From Eublepharis macularius (Eukaryota; Chordata; Lepidosauria; Squamata; Eublepharidae): DNA of 64,000 nt. Shown here one piece after another: positions 11,450-21,867 of this stretch. The notes beneath the pieces are model-generated. The model had not been told where the DNA came from. It worked only from the letters and a program-made list of their open reading frames with translations, and made no database searches. The stretch is taken from the NCBI RefSeq assembly GCF_028583425.1, contig NC_072790.1, forward strand, positions 153,878,397-153,942,396, given 5' to 3'. Numbering within the stretch: the stretch's first letter is position 1; each line of letters begins with the position of its first letter. Made by a program: the position numbers and the translations under genes.

Positions 11450-12230
11450 TTTGAGAAAAGCTCTCAGCCAAGGAACCTCCTGAGCTTGGTCGCAGAACCT
11501 TGCTGCAGCTCTGAGATGGGGTTGGGGCAGAGCCCTAGCCCAACACCACAAATAAGAGTTGAAAGGGGAAAAAATGAGACAGAAGAGTGAGCCCTCAAGG
11601 AGCCCAATAAGCTTGGTCCCAGAGCCTGACTGCAGCCCTGAGACTGTGTTGGGCCAGAGCCCTTAAAGAGTTAAAGTTATACTATTCTGAATGTTTATTA
11701 TGTAACAAATTTGTAACTTTACAATTTTATAACTTTACAATTTTTACTGTAAAGGAATGTTTGTAAGTAGAAAGGTTTGTAAAAAATAAAAATCTATTTT
11801 CCTTTTAAAAAAAACTATTTTCCTAGGCTAGCCCACCACCCCACAATGCAATAAGAATTGAAAAGGGGGGGGGAATGAGACAGAAGACTGAGCCCTCAAG
11901 GAGCCCAATATGCTTGGTCTCAGAGCCTGACTACAGCCCTGAGACTGGGTTGGGGCACAGCCCTAGGCTAGCCCACCACCACACAATCAAATAAGAACTG
12001 AAAGGGAAAAAATGAAACAGAAGAGTGAGCCCTCAAGGAGCCCAATAAGCCCAGATCCTGACTGCAGCCCTGAGATTGGGTCAGGGCAGAGCCCTAGGCT
12101 AGCCCACCACCCCACAAGCAAATAAGAATTAAAAAGAAAAAAAATAATTAGAAGAGTGAGCCCTCAGCTGAGGAAACTTGCTCCCAGAACCTTGCGGCAG
12201 CACAAACCCCAATCTTCCCTCTTGTGCAAT
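11450..12230. repeat. ~131-137-bp tandem array, five copies
   Basis: Copies share gagccctcaaggagcccaat, then a ttggtc..cagagcctgactgcagccctgag block, ggttggggcagagccctag and gcccaccaccccacaa. Repeat starts are near 11459, 11589, 11890, 12027 and 12158. Steps are about 130, 137 and 131 bp. The second unit is enlarged by about 165 bp because AT-rich DNA (about 11661-11825) sits between its halves. The array lies between the hAT transposase and the right terminus, where hAT elements often keep subterminal repeats. Confidence 0.9.
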
Positions 12231-12618
12231 CCAAAAAACCCCCTCCTGCAGCAAGCACTTCCTTGCTTGGTAAACAGCTGGAAAGTGAAACTGTGGCTCA
12301 GCGTTGAGTGTTATATATACTACTTGCTCTCATAGAGAATGATGGGAGCTCTCTGGGTGGTAGCCAGAGCTGCCTATCGAGGCCTTCAGGGCTAAGTTTG
12401 GTGTGTTCCAAGGGCAGTAGAAGGTCTACAGGTGGTTCCTACACCGCCTAGGGAATTGATTGCTTGGTGCTGGGATATCTGGTTTCACAGACTGATGGAC
12501 GTGCCCAAAAGTTGTGGCGTCCGTAAAAAACGTGTGTCCCACGATCCGCCTATTCGCAAATGCCGAACCAGGCCAGTCTGCAAAATTTTGGCCCTTTTTT
12601 GGTCCATGCCCTCCTCTA
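12231..12618. other. Right subterminal region of the hAT element
   Basis: Single-copy sequence from the end of the tandem array to the candidate terminus at 12618. It contains no domain-bearing open frame. The last bases ttggtccatgccctcctcta give an inverted terminus tagaggagggcatggaccaa. Confidence 0.5.
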
Positions 12619-12741
12619 CTTGATGAACAAGTTATAGTTATGCTAGAAACTAATTCACACTAGAAGTTATTTGACACCCAATTGGGATTTTACGCCCAAT
12701 TGGAGAAGAAATGCTATTATAATAAATTGGTTATAAATGAT

Positions 12742-12743
<2 letters not shown>

Positions 12744-12790
<47 letters not shown>
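12744..12790. repeat. (GAT)n microsatellite
   Basis: About 15 uninterrupted GAT/ATG units. It makes an artificial poly-Met open frame. Confidence 0.97.
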
Positions 12791-12791
<1 letters not shown>

Positions 12792-12989
12792 TATAGTGAT
12801 AAAGAAACTAGAGAAATTATATATTCTGGTGAGCCAAGAGGAATGTTGCTGCCATTTTTCTAAACTTGGTCCTGTTAGGTTTATTTGATGCTGACCAATG
12901 ATGTAGTATTGCTAATAAAGAGACATCTTCAATATCATTCTGCCTCTTCATTTGGACCCCTTAGCAAGAACCCCTGGTTGAGTAAAAGA

Positions 12990-13135
12990 AATTTCTCCAT
13001 CAAAGCGCAAGACGGAGCTGTCATCTGAACATTGATGGCAGATCAGCCTAAATCTCTGGATGATCTCTCTCAGCGGCTTCACACAGATGCTGAAAAAGCA
13101 TAAGGGACAAGATGGAACCTTGCAGAATTCCCTGT
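12990..13135 (-). pseudogene. L2-like RT fragment
   Basis: On the minus strand the translation reads GVPQGSILSPMLFSICVKPL followed by LREIIQRF and CHQCSDDSSV. This is the RT domain block GVPQGS...CHQYADDTQ of the L2/Rex1-like LINEs also found at 18490-20830. The catalytic YADD is altered to CSDD. Only about 50 codons survive. Confidence 0.75.
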
Positions 13136-14470
13136 CTTGAGCACAGGGTTGGATTAGATAGGCTACAAGACCTCTATTGTTTCTAATTTTATAAGTCTAT
13201 AACTCAAATGCTTTACTATAGTATACCAAAGACACTAGATGGCAGTATGAGAACATCAGAGATATTCCAATGAACATCTTGGAATAAAAACACATCATCA
13301 TTCATAAAATGGAAAATCAGAGGGATATGCAAGGTTTATGCTTTAGTTCATCCACCAGATGGAGTCAACTGAATGTAATGAGTAACTTTACAGTTTCACT
13401 CCACTGCCGTGTATTTCTAAATTTTATTCTTAAAATTCTAGATTATATTGACCTAAGGCAGAAAACAAACAAAAAATTAAGTTGATTGCTAAGGGCAGAC
13501 AGCTTAAGGGCTTCAGTCCTCCCTTTATATCTAATCCCTTGGCTTTTCCTTCTAGCATATTGATTTGAATTTTAGGTGATTTATTTCTCATAAAATGGAC
13601 TGTATATTTGTGCATTTTAAGATTTTTGGGATGAATAAGAGAACTTTTTTTAATGAAGAGTTAAATACACATAGCGTAGGCTTGCCCCTCAAATTGGGTC
13701 TGCAACTACAAGCTGTGTACATCTTTTCTTTGCTTCCTTAAAGCATCTCTACTATAACCTTTCTTCATTTCAGGCCTCTAGCCTGGTTTACAGTTCATTT
13801 TAAAATCAACACTTCTCCACACAGCTTCCTATTTTGTTTCTTGTATTTCTAAGCCTTGCTTTTGTTGGATCTTCTGTCTTGCTAGCTCCCCCCATCCCCC
13901 AGCATCAAAGTGCTCAGTTAATAGAACCCAACATCTTCCTGTCAGTCACTGACAAACGTTTCATCACAACCATCAAAACAAAATCCCATATTGCTTTACA
14001 ATATAGACATTATTTTTCTCAATTATTAAAAACTTACAATTCAGAAAGGTATTCTGATGCTGTAAATGTGTGTTAGCATCCCACAAGTGTACCTGTAGCA
14101 TAGGATGCTTCATGTCCATTCTGCTCTGTTGGCGATCCCATCCTGACAAGTAGCTCCATTTGACAAGGGAATGGATTTGTATCCTTATTCCCACCCACAC
14201 CCAGTCATGATTCATTAGGTAAATGGGCAGCATATTTTTCTCTTTAAAAAGAGGTTGAGGTTAGCGTGAGTATGAACACAAAAAAAGATTGCATTTTAGA
14301 AACCAATATAAACCTACTTGTAAATGATGCGGAAATTATGTTCTTTGCATGTCTTGGGGGAGAGGTATATTTTGGATTTGCAAGGATGGTTGCTTCAAAC
14401 TTACTAATAGTTCCAGAAATGTCAGCACTGTTGTTCTTTTTGGCAAACATAAGAGCCCTGCTTGATCAGT
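13136..14470. other. Unassigned DNA
   Basis: The first 60 bp (near 13140-13200, gcacagggttggattagat...) resembles the 3' tail of a CR1/L3-type LINE in plus orientation. The rest shows no gene or repeat that I recognise. Confidence 0.45.
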
Positions 14471-14911
14471 TAACATACTTGATCAACTCGTCTGCTTGAT
14501 CATCTAGTCCAACATAATGTTTCACACAGTAGCCAACCAGTTGTACTGGAGAGCCAACAAACAGGGCAAAGAGGCAAAAGCCTTCTCCAGATGCTGTCTC
14601 CTATTCCACTGGTATTCAGAGGTTTATTGTCTCTGTAAATGGAGGTCCTCTTGACATACCATGGCAGCAGCCACTGAGCTATCTGTCCTCCATGAATCCG
14701 TATAACCTCCTTTGTAAAACCAACTATGTTTTGTGACCATCATCACATCCACTGGCAGTGAATGCCACAAATGTAATTACTTCTTGAGTAAAGAAGCATT
14801 TCTTTTTGTCTGTCCTGGGCCCATTGGCCATCATTTTCTTTGGGTGCCTCTGAGTTCTAGTATTATGTGAAAGGGAGAAAAAGCTCTCTCTATTCAATTT
14901 CTCCACTCTAT

Positions 14912-15115
14912 TAATGTGTGCGTTATGTGCCGCCAAGTCATCTCCGACCTATGGCGACCCTATGAATGAAAGACTTACAAAACGTTCTCTCTCTAACAGA
15001 CCTACTCAGATCCTGCAAACTGGATTATGTGGCTTCTTTTATTGAGTCAAGCCATCTCGTTTTAGGTCTTCATCTTTTCCTCCTGCCTTCCACTTTTCCC
15101 CATTAATATCTACCC
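14912..15115 (-). mobile_element. BovB/RTE LINE 3' end fragment
   Basis: On the plus strand it starts after a short TG run with gttatgtgccgccaagtcatc and continues cctatggcgaccctatgaat and gatcctgcaaactggattat. The minus-strand translation corresponds to the C-terminus of the RTE-type ORF, better preserved in the copy at 63706-64000. It lies inside the L3/CR1-like element, so it inserted later. Confidence 0.8.
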
Positions 15116-15117
15116 TT

Positions 15118-15250
15118 TAAAAAGGTAAAGGTAGTCCCCTGTGCAGGCACTGAGTTATTACTGACCCATGGCGGGACGTCGCATCATGACGTTTTCTTGG
15201 CAGACTTTTCGTTATGGGGTAGTTTGCCATTGCCTCCCCCAATCTACCCT
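15118..15250 (-). mobile_element. Squamate tRNA-type SINE, 3' part
   Basis: The plus strand begins aaaggtaaaggtagtcccct and runs through acccatggcgggacgtcgc, gacgttttcttggcagactt and tagtttgccattgcctcccc. From memory this matches the 3' half, in reverse, of an abundant lizard/snake tRNA-headed SINE (Sauria/ACA type). The tRNA-like head is missing. Confidence 0.6.
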
Positions 15251-15900
15251 TAAGCTGCCTTTTTCTTAAAAGTTCCAAAATCTTCCCCTTTCCCCACAAA
15301 AAGATGTTCCTACCCCTTAATCATCTTGGTTGCCCTCTTATGTTCTTTCTCCGGTTCTGGTTCATTTTGGAGATATGGCAAGCAGAACTGTACACAGTAT
15401 TCTAGATGCACCACCACTCTATATAGGGGCATTATAATATTGGCCATAGTCATCCTAATAATCTCAGCATGGAATTTGCGTTTTTCACCATTGCTGCATA
15501 CTGAGTCAACATTTTCACTGAGCTTTCTACTACAATCCCAAGATCTCTTCAAGTCTCAGCCAGTTCAGAGACCATCAGCATATATTTATAGTTAGGATTT
15601 TTTGTTCCAGTGTGCATAACTTTACAGTTACCAATATTGAACTAAATATCCAGTAGCTCTTCACAATCTGCCTTGGTTTTCACCACCCTGGACAATTTGA
15701 TATCACCTGTAAACTTGGATACTAGACAGCTCACCTCTAGTTACAAATCAGTTATCAACAATTTAAGAGTGTCAGTCCAAATACTAATCCTTGTGGGATT
15801 CTATTTCTACTCTCTGATTCCTGTTTGTAATGGGGTGGGGGTGGGGAATTCTTGTTTCTCCAAATCATTCCATTCTTTTCTGGAACATCACATCTTTAGG

Positions 15901-17062
15901 GTTTCACAGATCCTAAATGTTCATTATCTCTAATTTCTAAAGCATCAAGAAATATTAGGTACTCTTAAATATATAAACCTAACAAGGAACCTACCAACAA
16001 TCTAAGAGAAACTAGAGATAAGAAGGGATACCATTAAACATTGAGGTTCAGTTCTGTTCTAAATTTTGTATCTGGAAACAGAAATGTTAGATTTGGTTCT
16101 CACTCTTCATTGTACTTAGAATTCATTAGGCTTAAGCAGGGTCTTCAATCATAAACTCAGCCTACAATTCCACCCCCCACCATAGACTGGCTTTCTCCCT
16201 CTCCTCCTCACTGTCATGGCCCCTTTTCTCCAGCTATTAATGACATGCACCAAAAAGGCAACTTTACAGCATAGTGAGAAAAAAACTGATTACATTTTTA
16301 AATATTTATTTTGCTACTTTATCAATTAAGAGCTATGTGTCTAAGCAAAGCACCTTCCATTCTGCCCTTCATATCTCTCCCAGAACAGCTCCACCAGGGT
16401 TCTGAGGTGAGAGAATGAAATATCCAGCATTGAAGGCATTTAGTTTACATTAAGCAGCAAGAGTTTTTTGGGGAGGGGAGGGGGAGAGAGAGATCAGAGA
16501 GATCAGCAAATATACCAAGGATGCATTTTATGCAAGTTTCTCTGTGTTAGGAAAAGCTTACATATGTGATCAACAGTTATAATTTAACAGTGGTGTCAAA
16601 TTCCCTTCAACAGGCCTTCAAGACCTTTCTCAAGTAGCAGGCCCACCAGGACTTGGGGGCGGGGACCCTTGGATGAAGGAAGTAGGTGGGTGCATGTGCA
16701 AAAAATAAAGGAGAATTCTGCTGTCTGAAGAATGAAGCAGACAGCGGCTATTTTAGTGGAGCTGCTGCCCAATATGCCTCTGCCTGAATATTTGTAAATA
16801 AAGCAAAAAATAAAAATGCTGTTAAGTCTCTCCTTGAAAGGAATAAATCTGGGTAAATATTACACCCTATAAGTTCCCACCCCTTGGCCAAGTGGGGAGT
16901 GCTTCACAACCGCAAGGGTCAGCACAGTGAGCTTGGAATATGTCCATTAACAAAACCATTCTTCATACAAAATATGACTGAAAGAAAATGCTCTTAGCAC
17001 CTGCACCAACTTAATTCTCAGTTAGGAAGTACAGATTCATATACCCGTAAACTTTTTACATG
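15901..17062. other. Unassigned DNA
   Basis: No gene. AT-rich with a short purine tract near 16480. A segment near 16740-16860 with two AATAAA-like words could be the end of an old retroelement, but no protein supports it. Confidence 0.45.
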
Positions 17063-17077
17063 ATATGTCAAACTGTA

Positions 17078-17851
17078 TGTATGTATTTTATTGTAACGGT
17101 CCTTAGACCAGCTATACATAATAAAATCAAAGCATAAAACAAGATAAAATACATTGTTTAAAATTCATATACTTCAAATAAAATATCCAAACACATATCC
17201 TAATACATCAATATAGAGGTAAGCTTAATAAAATCCTGAATGAATTTGTTTCACTGTATTCCCCTGATATAAAAGCGGTATTAGGCAGAAGTCTTTAAAA
17301 CTTAATCAGGGTGAGGGACTCCCTCACGGCCATTCCAGTATTTGATGGTCTGTTTTGTTGTGCAATCACTTGGGCGCAAAACTTAGCTGTCATTCTAGTG
17401 ACGACTGGATTTTTGTCAGCCAATAGCTTTGCCAAGGATATGTTGTCTGGTATCCCCTCCAATCCAGATAACAAGGGAAGAATTGTCAAGTCTCTAATCC
17501 TTTTCTGGAAGGGGCAGTGAAAAAACATGTGTTCCAGTGTTTCCACCTCTCCAACGGGACACCCACAAATCCTTTGCGCATACGGTAACTTCTTATATCT
17601 CCCTTCCAATACTTTGGATGGCATGGCATCACATCTTGCTAGAGTGAAAGCCCTTCTATAGGGAGGGAATTCTAAATTATTTAGATATTGGGCCATCTTC
17701 ATATGGTATCTGGATTCCTCTGATGCCCTAAATTTAGGATTTTTTATTATGTCTTGCTGACACTCAGTGTCACATACCCTTTGTTTTATTTGCAATTTTG
17801 CAGCATCAAAACTTTGGGACAACAGAGCTTCAAGAGGGAAGTCCATCTTTT
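17078..17851 (-). mobile_element. 5'-truncated non-LTR retrotransposon with 15-bp target duplication
   Basis: The element is flanked on both sides by the identical 15-mer atatgtcaaactgta (17063-17077 and 17852-17866). This gives exact boundaries and shows insertion by target-primed reverse transcription. On the minus strand it consists of an open reading frame followed by a 3' UTR ending in aataaaatacataca. The 5' end is truncated within the ORF. The open frame and perfect duplication suggest a fairly recent insertion. Confidence 0.9.
17295..17851 (-). pseudogene. LINE ORF2 C-terminus with Cys/His knuckle
   Basis: At least 183 codons are open from the truncation point to the stop at 17295-17297. 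The C-terminal third carries ICGCPVGEVETLEHMFFHCPF, a C-x-C...H-x4-C knuckle typical of the tail of some LINE ORF2 proteins. It is preceded by an arginine-rich FTLARCDAMPSKVLEGRYK segment. RT and endonuclease domains are missing because of 5' truncation. From memory the pattern fits the Tx1/Vingi/I-like group better than CR1, but the clade is uncertain. No stop or frameshift is visible, unlike nearly all neighbours. Confidence 0.75.
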
Positions 17852-17866
17852 ATATGTCAAACTGTA

Positions 17867-18130
17867 GACTCATACAACCCTGGTTTGGCAGATTAATTCT
17901 ATCCCAAACTCTATCTTTCCCAGTCTGCATCACTTCCTCCTTGTCTGAATTAATTTTCATCTTGTTCACTCTCAGTCACTGATCATAGTGTCAAATCATT
18001 TGTTAAAGACATTTGTGGCAGTTTCAGGAGGTTTAGAGGGGAAAAAATAGTGTTGGCTGTAATCTACAAACTTCAGTAACACACAAACACATGGAACCCA
18101 AACCATGCCTTCTTATGATTATCATAATTA
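17867..18130. other. Unassigned DNA
   Basis: No gene or repeat recognised. Confidence 0.4.
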
Positions 18131-18352
18131 TGGTTGCCTGCTCCAGACTGAGAAATTCCTAGTTTTGGAGGGTGGGTGGAACCTCGGGAGGGCAGTGTTA
18201 GGGGAGGAAAGGAACCTCACCTGGATATAATGCCACAGAATCCACTTTCCAAGGCAGATTTTCTCCAGGGGAACTGATCTCTGTCACCTGGAGATAAGTT
18301 GTAATTTCAGGAGATCTCCAGCCATCACAAGGAGGTTGGCAACCGTAACTCA
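18131..18352. mobile_element. SINE/MITE with gttgcc ends, copy 1
   Basis: Begins ggttgcctgctccagactga and ends ggttggcaaccgtaac. Internal landmarks are atataatgccacagaatcca, cagattttctccaggggaac and ggagataagttgtaatttc. A second copy lies at 40921-41128 in the same orientation. The ends are loosely inverted. It is a common squamate interspersed repeat, but I cannot name it securely. Confidence 0.7.
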
Positions 18353-18899
18353 TGCCAATGACTTTACAAGAATCTATAATCAATAACAAGCATGTGATGG
18401 GTTACATACTACATCATCATACCAGTGCTCCACCAGTTATAGTTAGGGCCAAAACACAAAGCCATTGTGAATGTGTGCCTATGGATATTTATTTGGAATG
18501 TTCTGTTTAATTCAGTTTCTATTATCATTATTATTGTGTTATTCAATTTCTAGCCCACTCTTCCTGAGAACGGGCTCAGGGCTGGTTACATAATATAAAA
18601 TCACAATAAAATCAATCATAATACCCATAAAATATACAGTCTGCAATCCCCAAGATGGTAAGGTCTGAACCTTAACATCCACCCCTGTTTATAGTAAACA
18701 GGGAAGGGAAGGGAAGGAGGGGGCAACATTCAAGTTGGACTGGTTCATATGGGGGCCAAGATGATAACACAGCCCCCTCCCAACAGGAGGGGAGGCTTAC
18801 CAGATAGCACAGAATGGCCTCAACCATATGCCAGGTGGAACATCTCTGTCTTACAGGCCTGCCGAAAAGACAGAAGATCTTGGCAGGCCCAAGTCTCCA

Positions 18900-20830
18900 C
18901 AGACAGGCTACAGACTACCAGCAATTGTTTGTCGGCAGATCTAAGTGCTCTCCGGGGTACGTACGGCAAGAGGTGGTCCAACAAGTATGATGGTCCCAGA
19001 CCGCTTAGAGCTTATAAGTCAAAATAAAAGTCTTGAATCTGATCCAGAATTCCATGAGAAACCAGTGTAGCTGCTGCAAGATGGGAGTAATATGTGCCCT
19101 ATATGGGGTTCCAGTTAGAACACGTTGCATTCTGGACACGTTGAAATTTCCAAATCAGACCCAAGGGAAGCCCAGCATAGAGCGAGTTACGGTAGTCCAA
19201 CCTGGAGGTGACTGGATCACATGGATCACTGTTGTTAGGTCATGAGTCGAAAAGTAGGAGGCAAACTGACTGACCTGTCAAAGATGGAAAAAAGCAGAAC
19301 AAGCAACCACCGCAACCAGGCCCTCCATTGATAAGGAGGTATCCATCGTCACCTCAAGGCTCCTGACTGCTGGAGCAGGCACAAGTGGTGCCCCATCAAA
19401 GGTAGGGAGCTGGATCCCCAACCCTGAGGACCTATGACCCAAGTACAGGACCTCCATATTCATATGATTCAACTTCAGTCGACTCTGCTTCACCCATCCA
19501 GACACAGCCTCCAAAGCTCTAATCAGTACCTCCAGGGCTGAGTTTGGCTAGCCAGCCATCAACAGACACAACTGGGTGTCATCAGCGTACTGATGGCAAC
19601 CCAGCCCGAAACTGGGTGTCATCAGTGTACTGATGGAAACCCACCACAAACTGAGCGAGGGAACACATACGGAAATTAACCAACAGAGGGGAAAAAATAG
19701 GCCCCTGCGGAACACCACATACCAACAGGTGGTGTGCTGATAGCTTCTCCCCAAGCACCACCCTCTGTCTCTGACTGTGGAGAAAGGAGACAAGCCATTG
19801 TAAGGCAGTCCCTCATACCCTCACATTGGCAAGGCGGTGAGTCAACAAGTCATTGTCGACCATGCCAATCACTGCCAAGAGATCTAGTAACATCAGTAGC
19901 GCTGACCCACCTTGATCCAAGTGTCTGTGAAGATTGTCTGTGAGGGCAACCAACACCACCTCCGTCCCATGGCCTGGGTGGAAACTGGACTGAAATGGGT
20001 CCAGGATAGAGGAATTCTTCAGAAAAACCTACAGTGGTTCCACCACCGCCTGCTCAATCACCTTATCCAGAAACGAGAGGTTCAAAACTGGGCGGTAACT
20101 GGATGGGTCAGTAGAGTCTAAGGATGGTTTTTTCAAGAGAGGTCTCACCACCACTTCCTTAAGTGCCCTCGGAAAAACTCTGGAGCTCAAAGATAAGTTG
20201 ACAATGGCCTCCAGTGGGGGTTCTACCAGCCACAAAGGGCAGGGGTCCAAGGAGCACGTGGTGGGCCTCATCAGCTGCAGGATCCTGTCAACCTCCTCCT
20301 GGGAAAGTGGACTGAAGTGGTCTGATTGAATCAGAAGACAGCCAAGGGGCCTTCAGTTCCCTCACTGTATCAACTGTGGCTGGTAGCTCACAACAGAGCA
20401 ACAAGATTTTATCCACAAAAAGCCTCCCCAAAAGCCTTGCAGCTAATATCCAGATTCTTAATTCGATGATCTCCCTGGGATAGGCAGATCAACGATTGAA
20501 CAATTTTAAATAATTTTGCTGGGCCTGAGCTTGCAGATGCTATGGAGGCAGCATAGAGCTCCTTCTTCACCACCTTCACAGCCACCTCATAGGTTTTCAT
20601 AAACACTCTATAAGATGAACTTGTATCATCATCCTGACATCACTGCCGCACTTGCTTATCCATTATAGCTCCTCTGTATACCATGGGGCTAGTCTAGCAC
20701 AGGAACAGAGAGGGCAATGGGGAGTGATTTCGTCAGTGGCTTCGGAGAGATGGACATGCCAGTCCTCCACTAACATACTGCCAGGGGGCCTCGTATCCCA
20801 CAGAGTATTCTGGAAACGAATTGGATCCAT
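18900..20830 (-). pseudogene. L2-like LINE ORF2 (RT and C-terminus), multiply broken
   Basis: In order from the 5' side: 20606-20409 has AVKVVKKELYAASIASA, the linker before the RT. 20271-20029 has RALKEVVVRPLLKKPSLD, then SSYRPVLNLSFLDKVIEQAV (fingers). 19793-19548 contains HQYADDTQLC (the catalytic YADD). 19514-19278 has WVKQSRLKLNHMN and GLGIQLPTFDGAPLVPAPAV. Further down, LTGTPYRAHITPILQQLHW matches the L2 C-terminal region. Stops and frameshifts separate these blocks. A tandem duplication at about 19578-19660 repeats the DNA encoding the YADD segment. Confidence 0.85.
19570..19655. repeat. ~40-bp direct duplication across the RT catalytic motif
   Basis: The phrase actgggtgtcatcagcgtac, followed by tgatggcaacccagcccga, is repeated immediately as actgggtgtcatcagtgtac then tgatggaaacccaccacaa. 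The duplicated DNA encodes the HQYADDTQ catalytic segment on the minus strand. Differences between the copies show it is not brand new. Confidence 0.85.
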
Positions 20831-21156
20831 TAGTTTATTGCTAATATGTGAAAAAATTATGGCAATAATTTCAAGGCTATAAAGCTTAACTTGCTATCCA
20901 GATCTTCGAATGGGTGTCTTGTGTCAATTTCTGGACAAATAATTCACATTCTTTTGTTTACTACAAACTTTGTTTTCTCCCATCAACTCTTATTTTTTCT
21001 TGCCTCACAGGTGGCAAAAATTAAGATTTCTGTGCTAAGGTAAGATAGGGTGTAACAGTAGGAAGCTCTCTCTCAATGATTGATATATATACAATTTTGC
21101 TTCTGGCATATTAAGGCATTTATACTTTTAAATTTCATAAATGTGTCACATGTTAT
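20831..21156. other. Unassigned DNA
   Basis: AT-rich sequence between the L2-like LINE and the Ngaro element, with no gene. Confidence 0.45.
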
Positions 21157-21442
21157 AAGCAAGAGACGCCCAACTTACCGGGCGGAAGGTTTGCAGCCGT
21201 CGGCTTGGAAGCAGGGACGGCTGCAGCTGCCTGGCCTTCCTCCTCCCCGGCGTGCTCTGGGGTTCGGGCGGCCAATCAGTTTGAAACTTGGCCGCCCAAT
21301 CACAGGCAGCTGGGGAGGGGCTGACGGGGGGGGCAGGGCCGGGCGCTGGACCTGAGGGGGGAAGTCTTCCCTCTGGTCCGGTGGCTCAGCATTTAAGCAG
21401 AGCTGGCCCCGCTTCCCCCGCACTTTGCTTCCTGACATGATC
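21157..21442 (+). repeat. Ngaro split direct repeat A1
   Basis: A1 starts aagcaagagacgcccaactt and ends gcttcctgacatgatcc. It is 286 bp and pairs with A2 at 26941-27223. It contains the probable promoter of the element. Confidence 0.9.
21272..21396 (+). promoter_or_regulatory. Likely Ngaro promoter: two CCAAT boxes and a TATA-like box
   Basis: ggCCAATcag at 21272-21276 and gcCCAATcac at 21296-21300 are followed about 90 bp later by cagcATTTAAgcag at 21391-21396. The same three elements recur in A2 (CCAAT at 27056 and 27080, ATTTAA at 27172). Conservation in both copies supports a promoter function, but the transcription start is inferred. Confidence 0.55.
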
Positions 21443-21867
21443 CGAAGCAGAAGGGAGCGGAGCAACGGAGCAGCGAGGCAACTGAGTGGCACGTGAGGAC
21501 ACAAACAGGGAGGTTGGAGCTGAGCCTCCCTGCCGGTCCTGCCAACCAGCTCCCTGACCCAGGCAAGGCCAGGTCAGGTGGGAGCACCACAGCCAAAGGC
21601 ATGGGTATAGCTGAGCCCAGGCCTTGGCGCGGCAAAGAAAAGAGAGATCCAGCAACAGGCACAGCTGCTGCCTCCACGGCTACGTGACTGCGTGGGAGCT
21701 GCTTTGCAGGCTGCCTGTGCTTGCCACGCTACAGGCCTAACCCCCCCTTTCCCACTTTCTACAGGAAGGAGGAGCCCTGTGCTGGTGGCTAGCTGGTGGC
21801 TAGCAGCCCAGTGCACATTTAATTGGGCAGTCCACTCGGGGTGCTGTAGGCCCATACGCAGCGCAGC

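Larger units (their letters stand above)
9460..12618 (-). mobile_element. Autonomous hAT transposon, decayed
   Basis: The unit contains a BED-finger hAT transposase pseudogene (about 11105-9640, minus), a tandem array on its 5' side (11450-12230), and a candidate right terminus at 12618. That terminus ends ccatgccctcctcta and is followed by a possible 8-bp target site, cttgatga. It resembles the ends of the hAT MITEs at 28094, 42565 and 53564, which end cccatctcta or similar. The left end is not identified. It may lie beyond the degenerate repeats or have been lost, so the left boundary is arbitrary. Confidence 0.65.
14471..15900 (-). mobile_element. L3/CR1-like LINE 3' region, interrupted
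   Basis: The phrases tctagtccaacataatgtttc, taaagaagcatttctttttg and ttctagtattatgtgaaag match the 3' end of a CR1/L3-like LINE read in reverse. They are also the counterpart of the better-preserved copy at 37966-38604. After an insertion (14912-15250) the same element resumes at about 15300 with ttggttgccctcttatgttc and gtacacagtattctagatg. It continues through ttggttttcaccaccctgga at about 15680. No intact ORF remains. Confidence 0.7.
18490..20830 (-). mobile_element. L2-like LINE, 5'-truncated, decayed
   Basis: About 2.3 kb in reverse orientation. It contains most of the RT, the C-terminal region and a 3' UTR ending in ATAATAATGATAAT-type repeats at 18510-18540, the tail style of L2/Rex1-like LINEs. 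Reading frames are broken many times. A fragment of the same or a related family occurs at 12990-13135. No target duplication was found. Confidence 0.85.

Noticed and set aside
11450..12230. CRISPR array
   Set aside because: Long ~135-bp contiguous units without short repeats and spacers, in a vertebrate-type sequence.
12682..12888. Poly-Met open frame
   Set aside because: Produced by the GAT repeat.
21175..21855. Minus-strand open frames over the Ngaro left end
   Set aside because: They overlap the A1 repeat and leader, share no domains with known proteins and are explained by GC-rich DNA.
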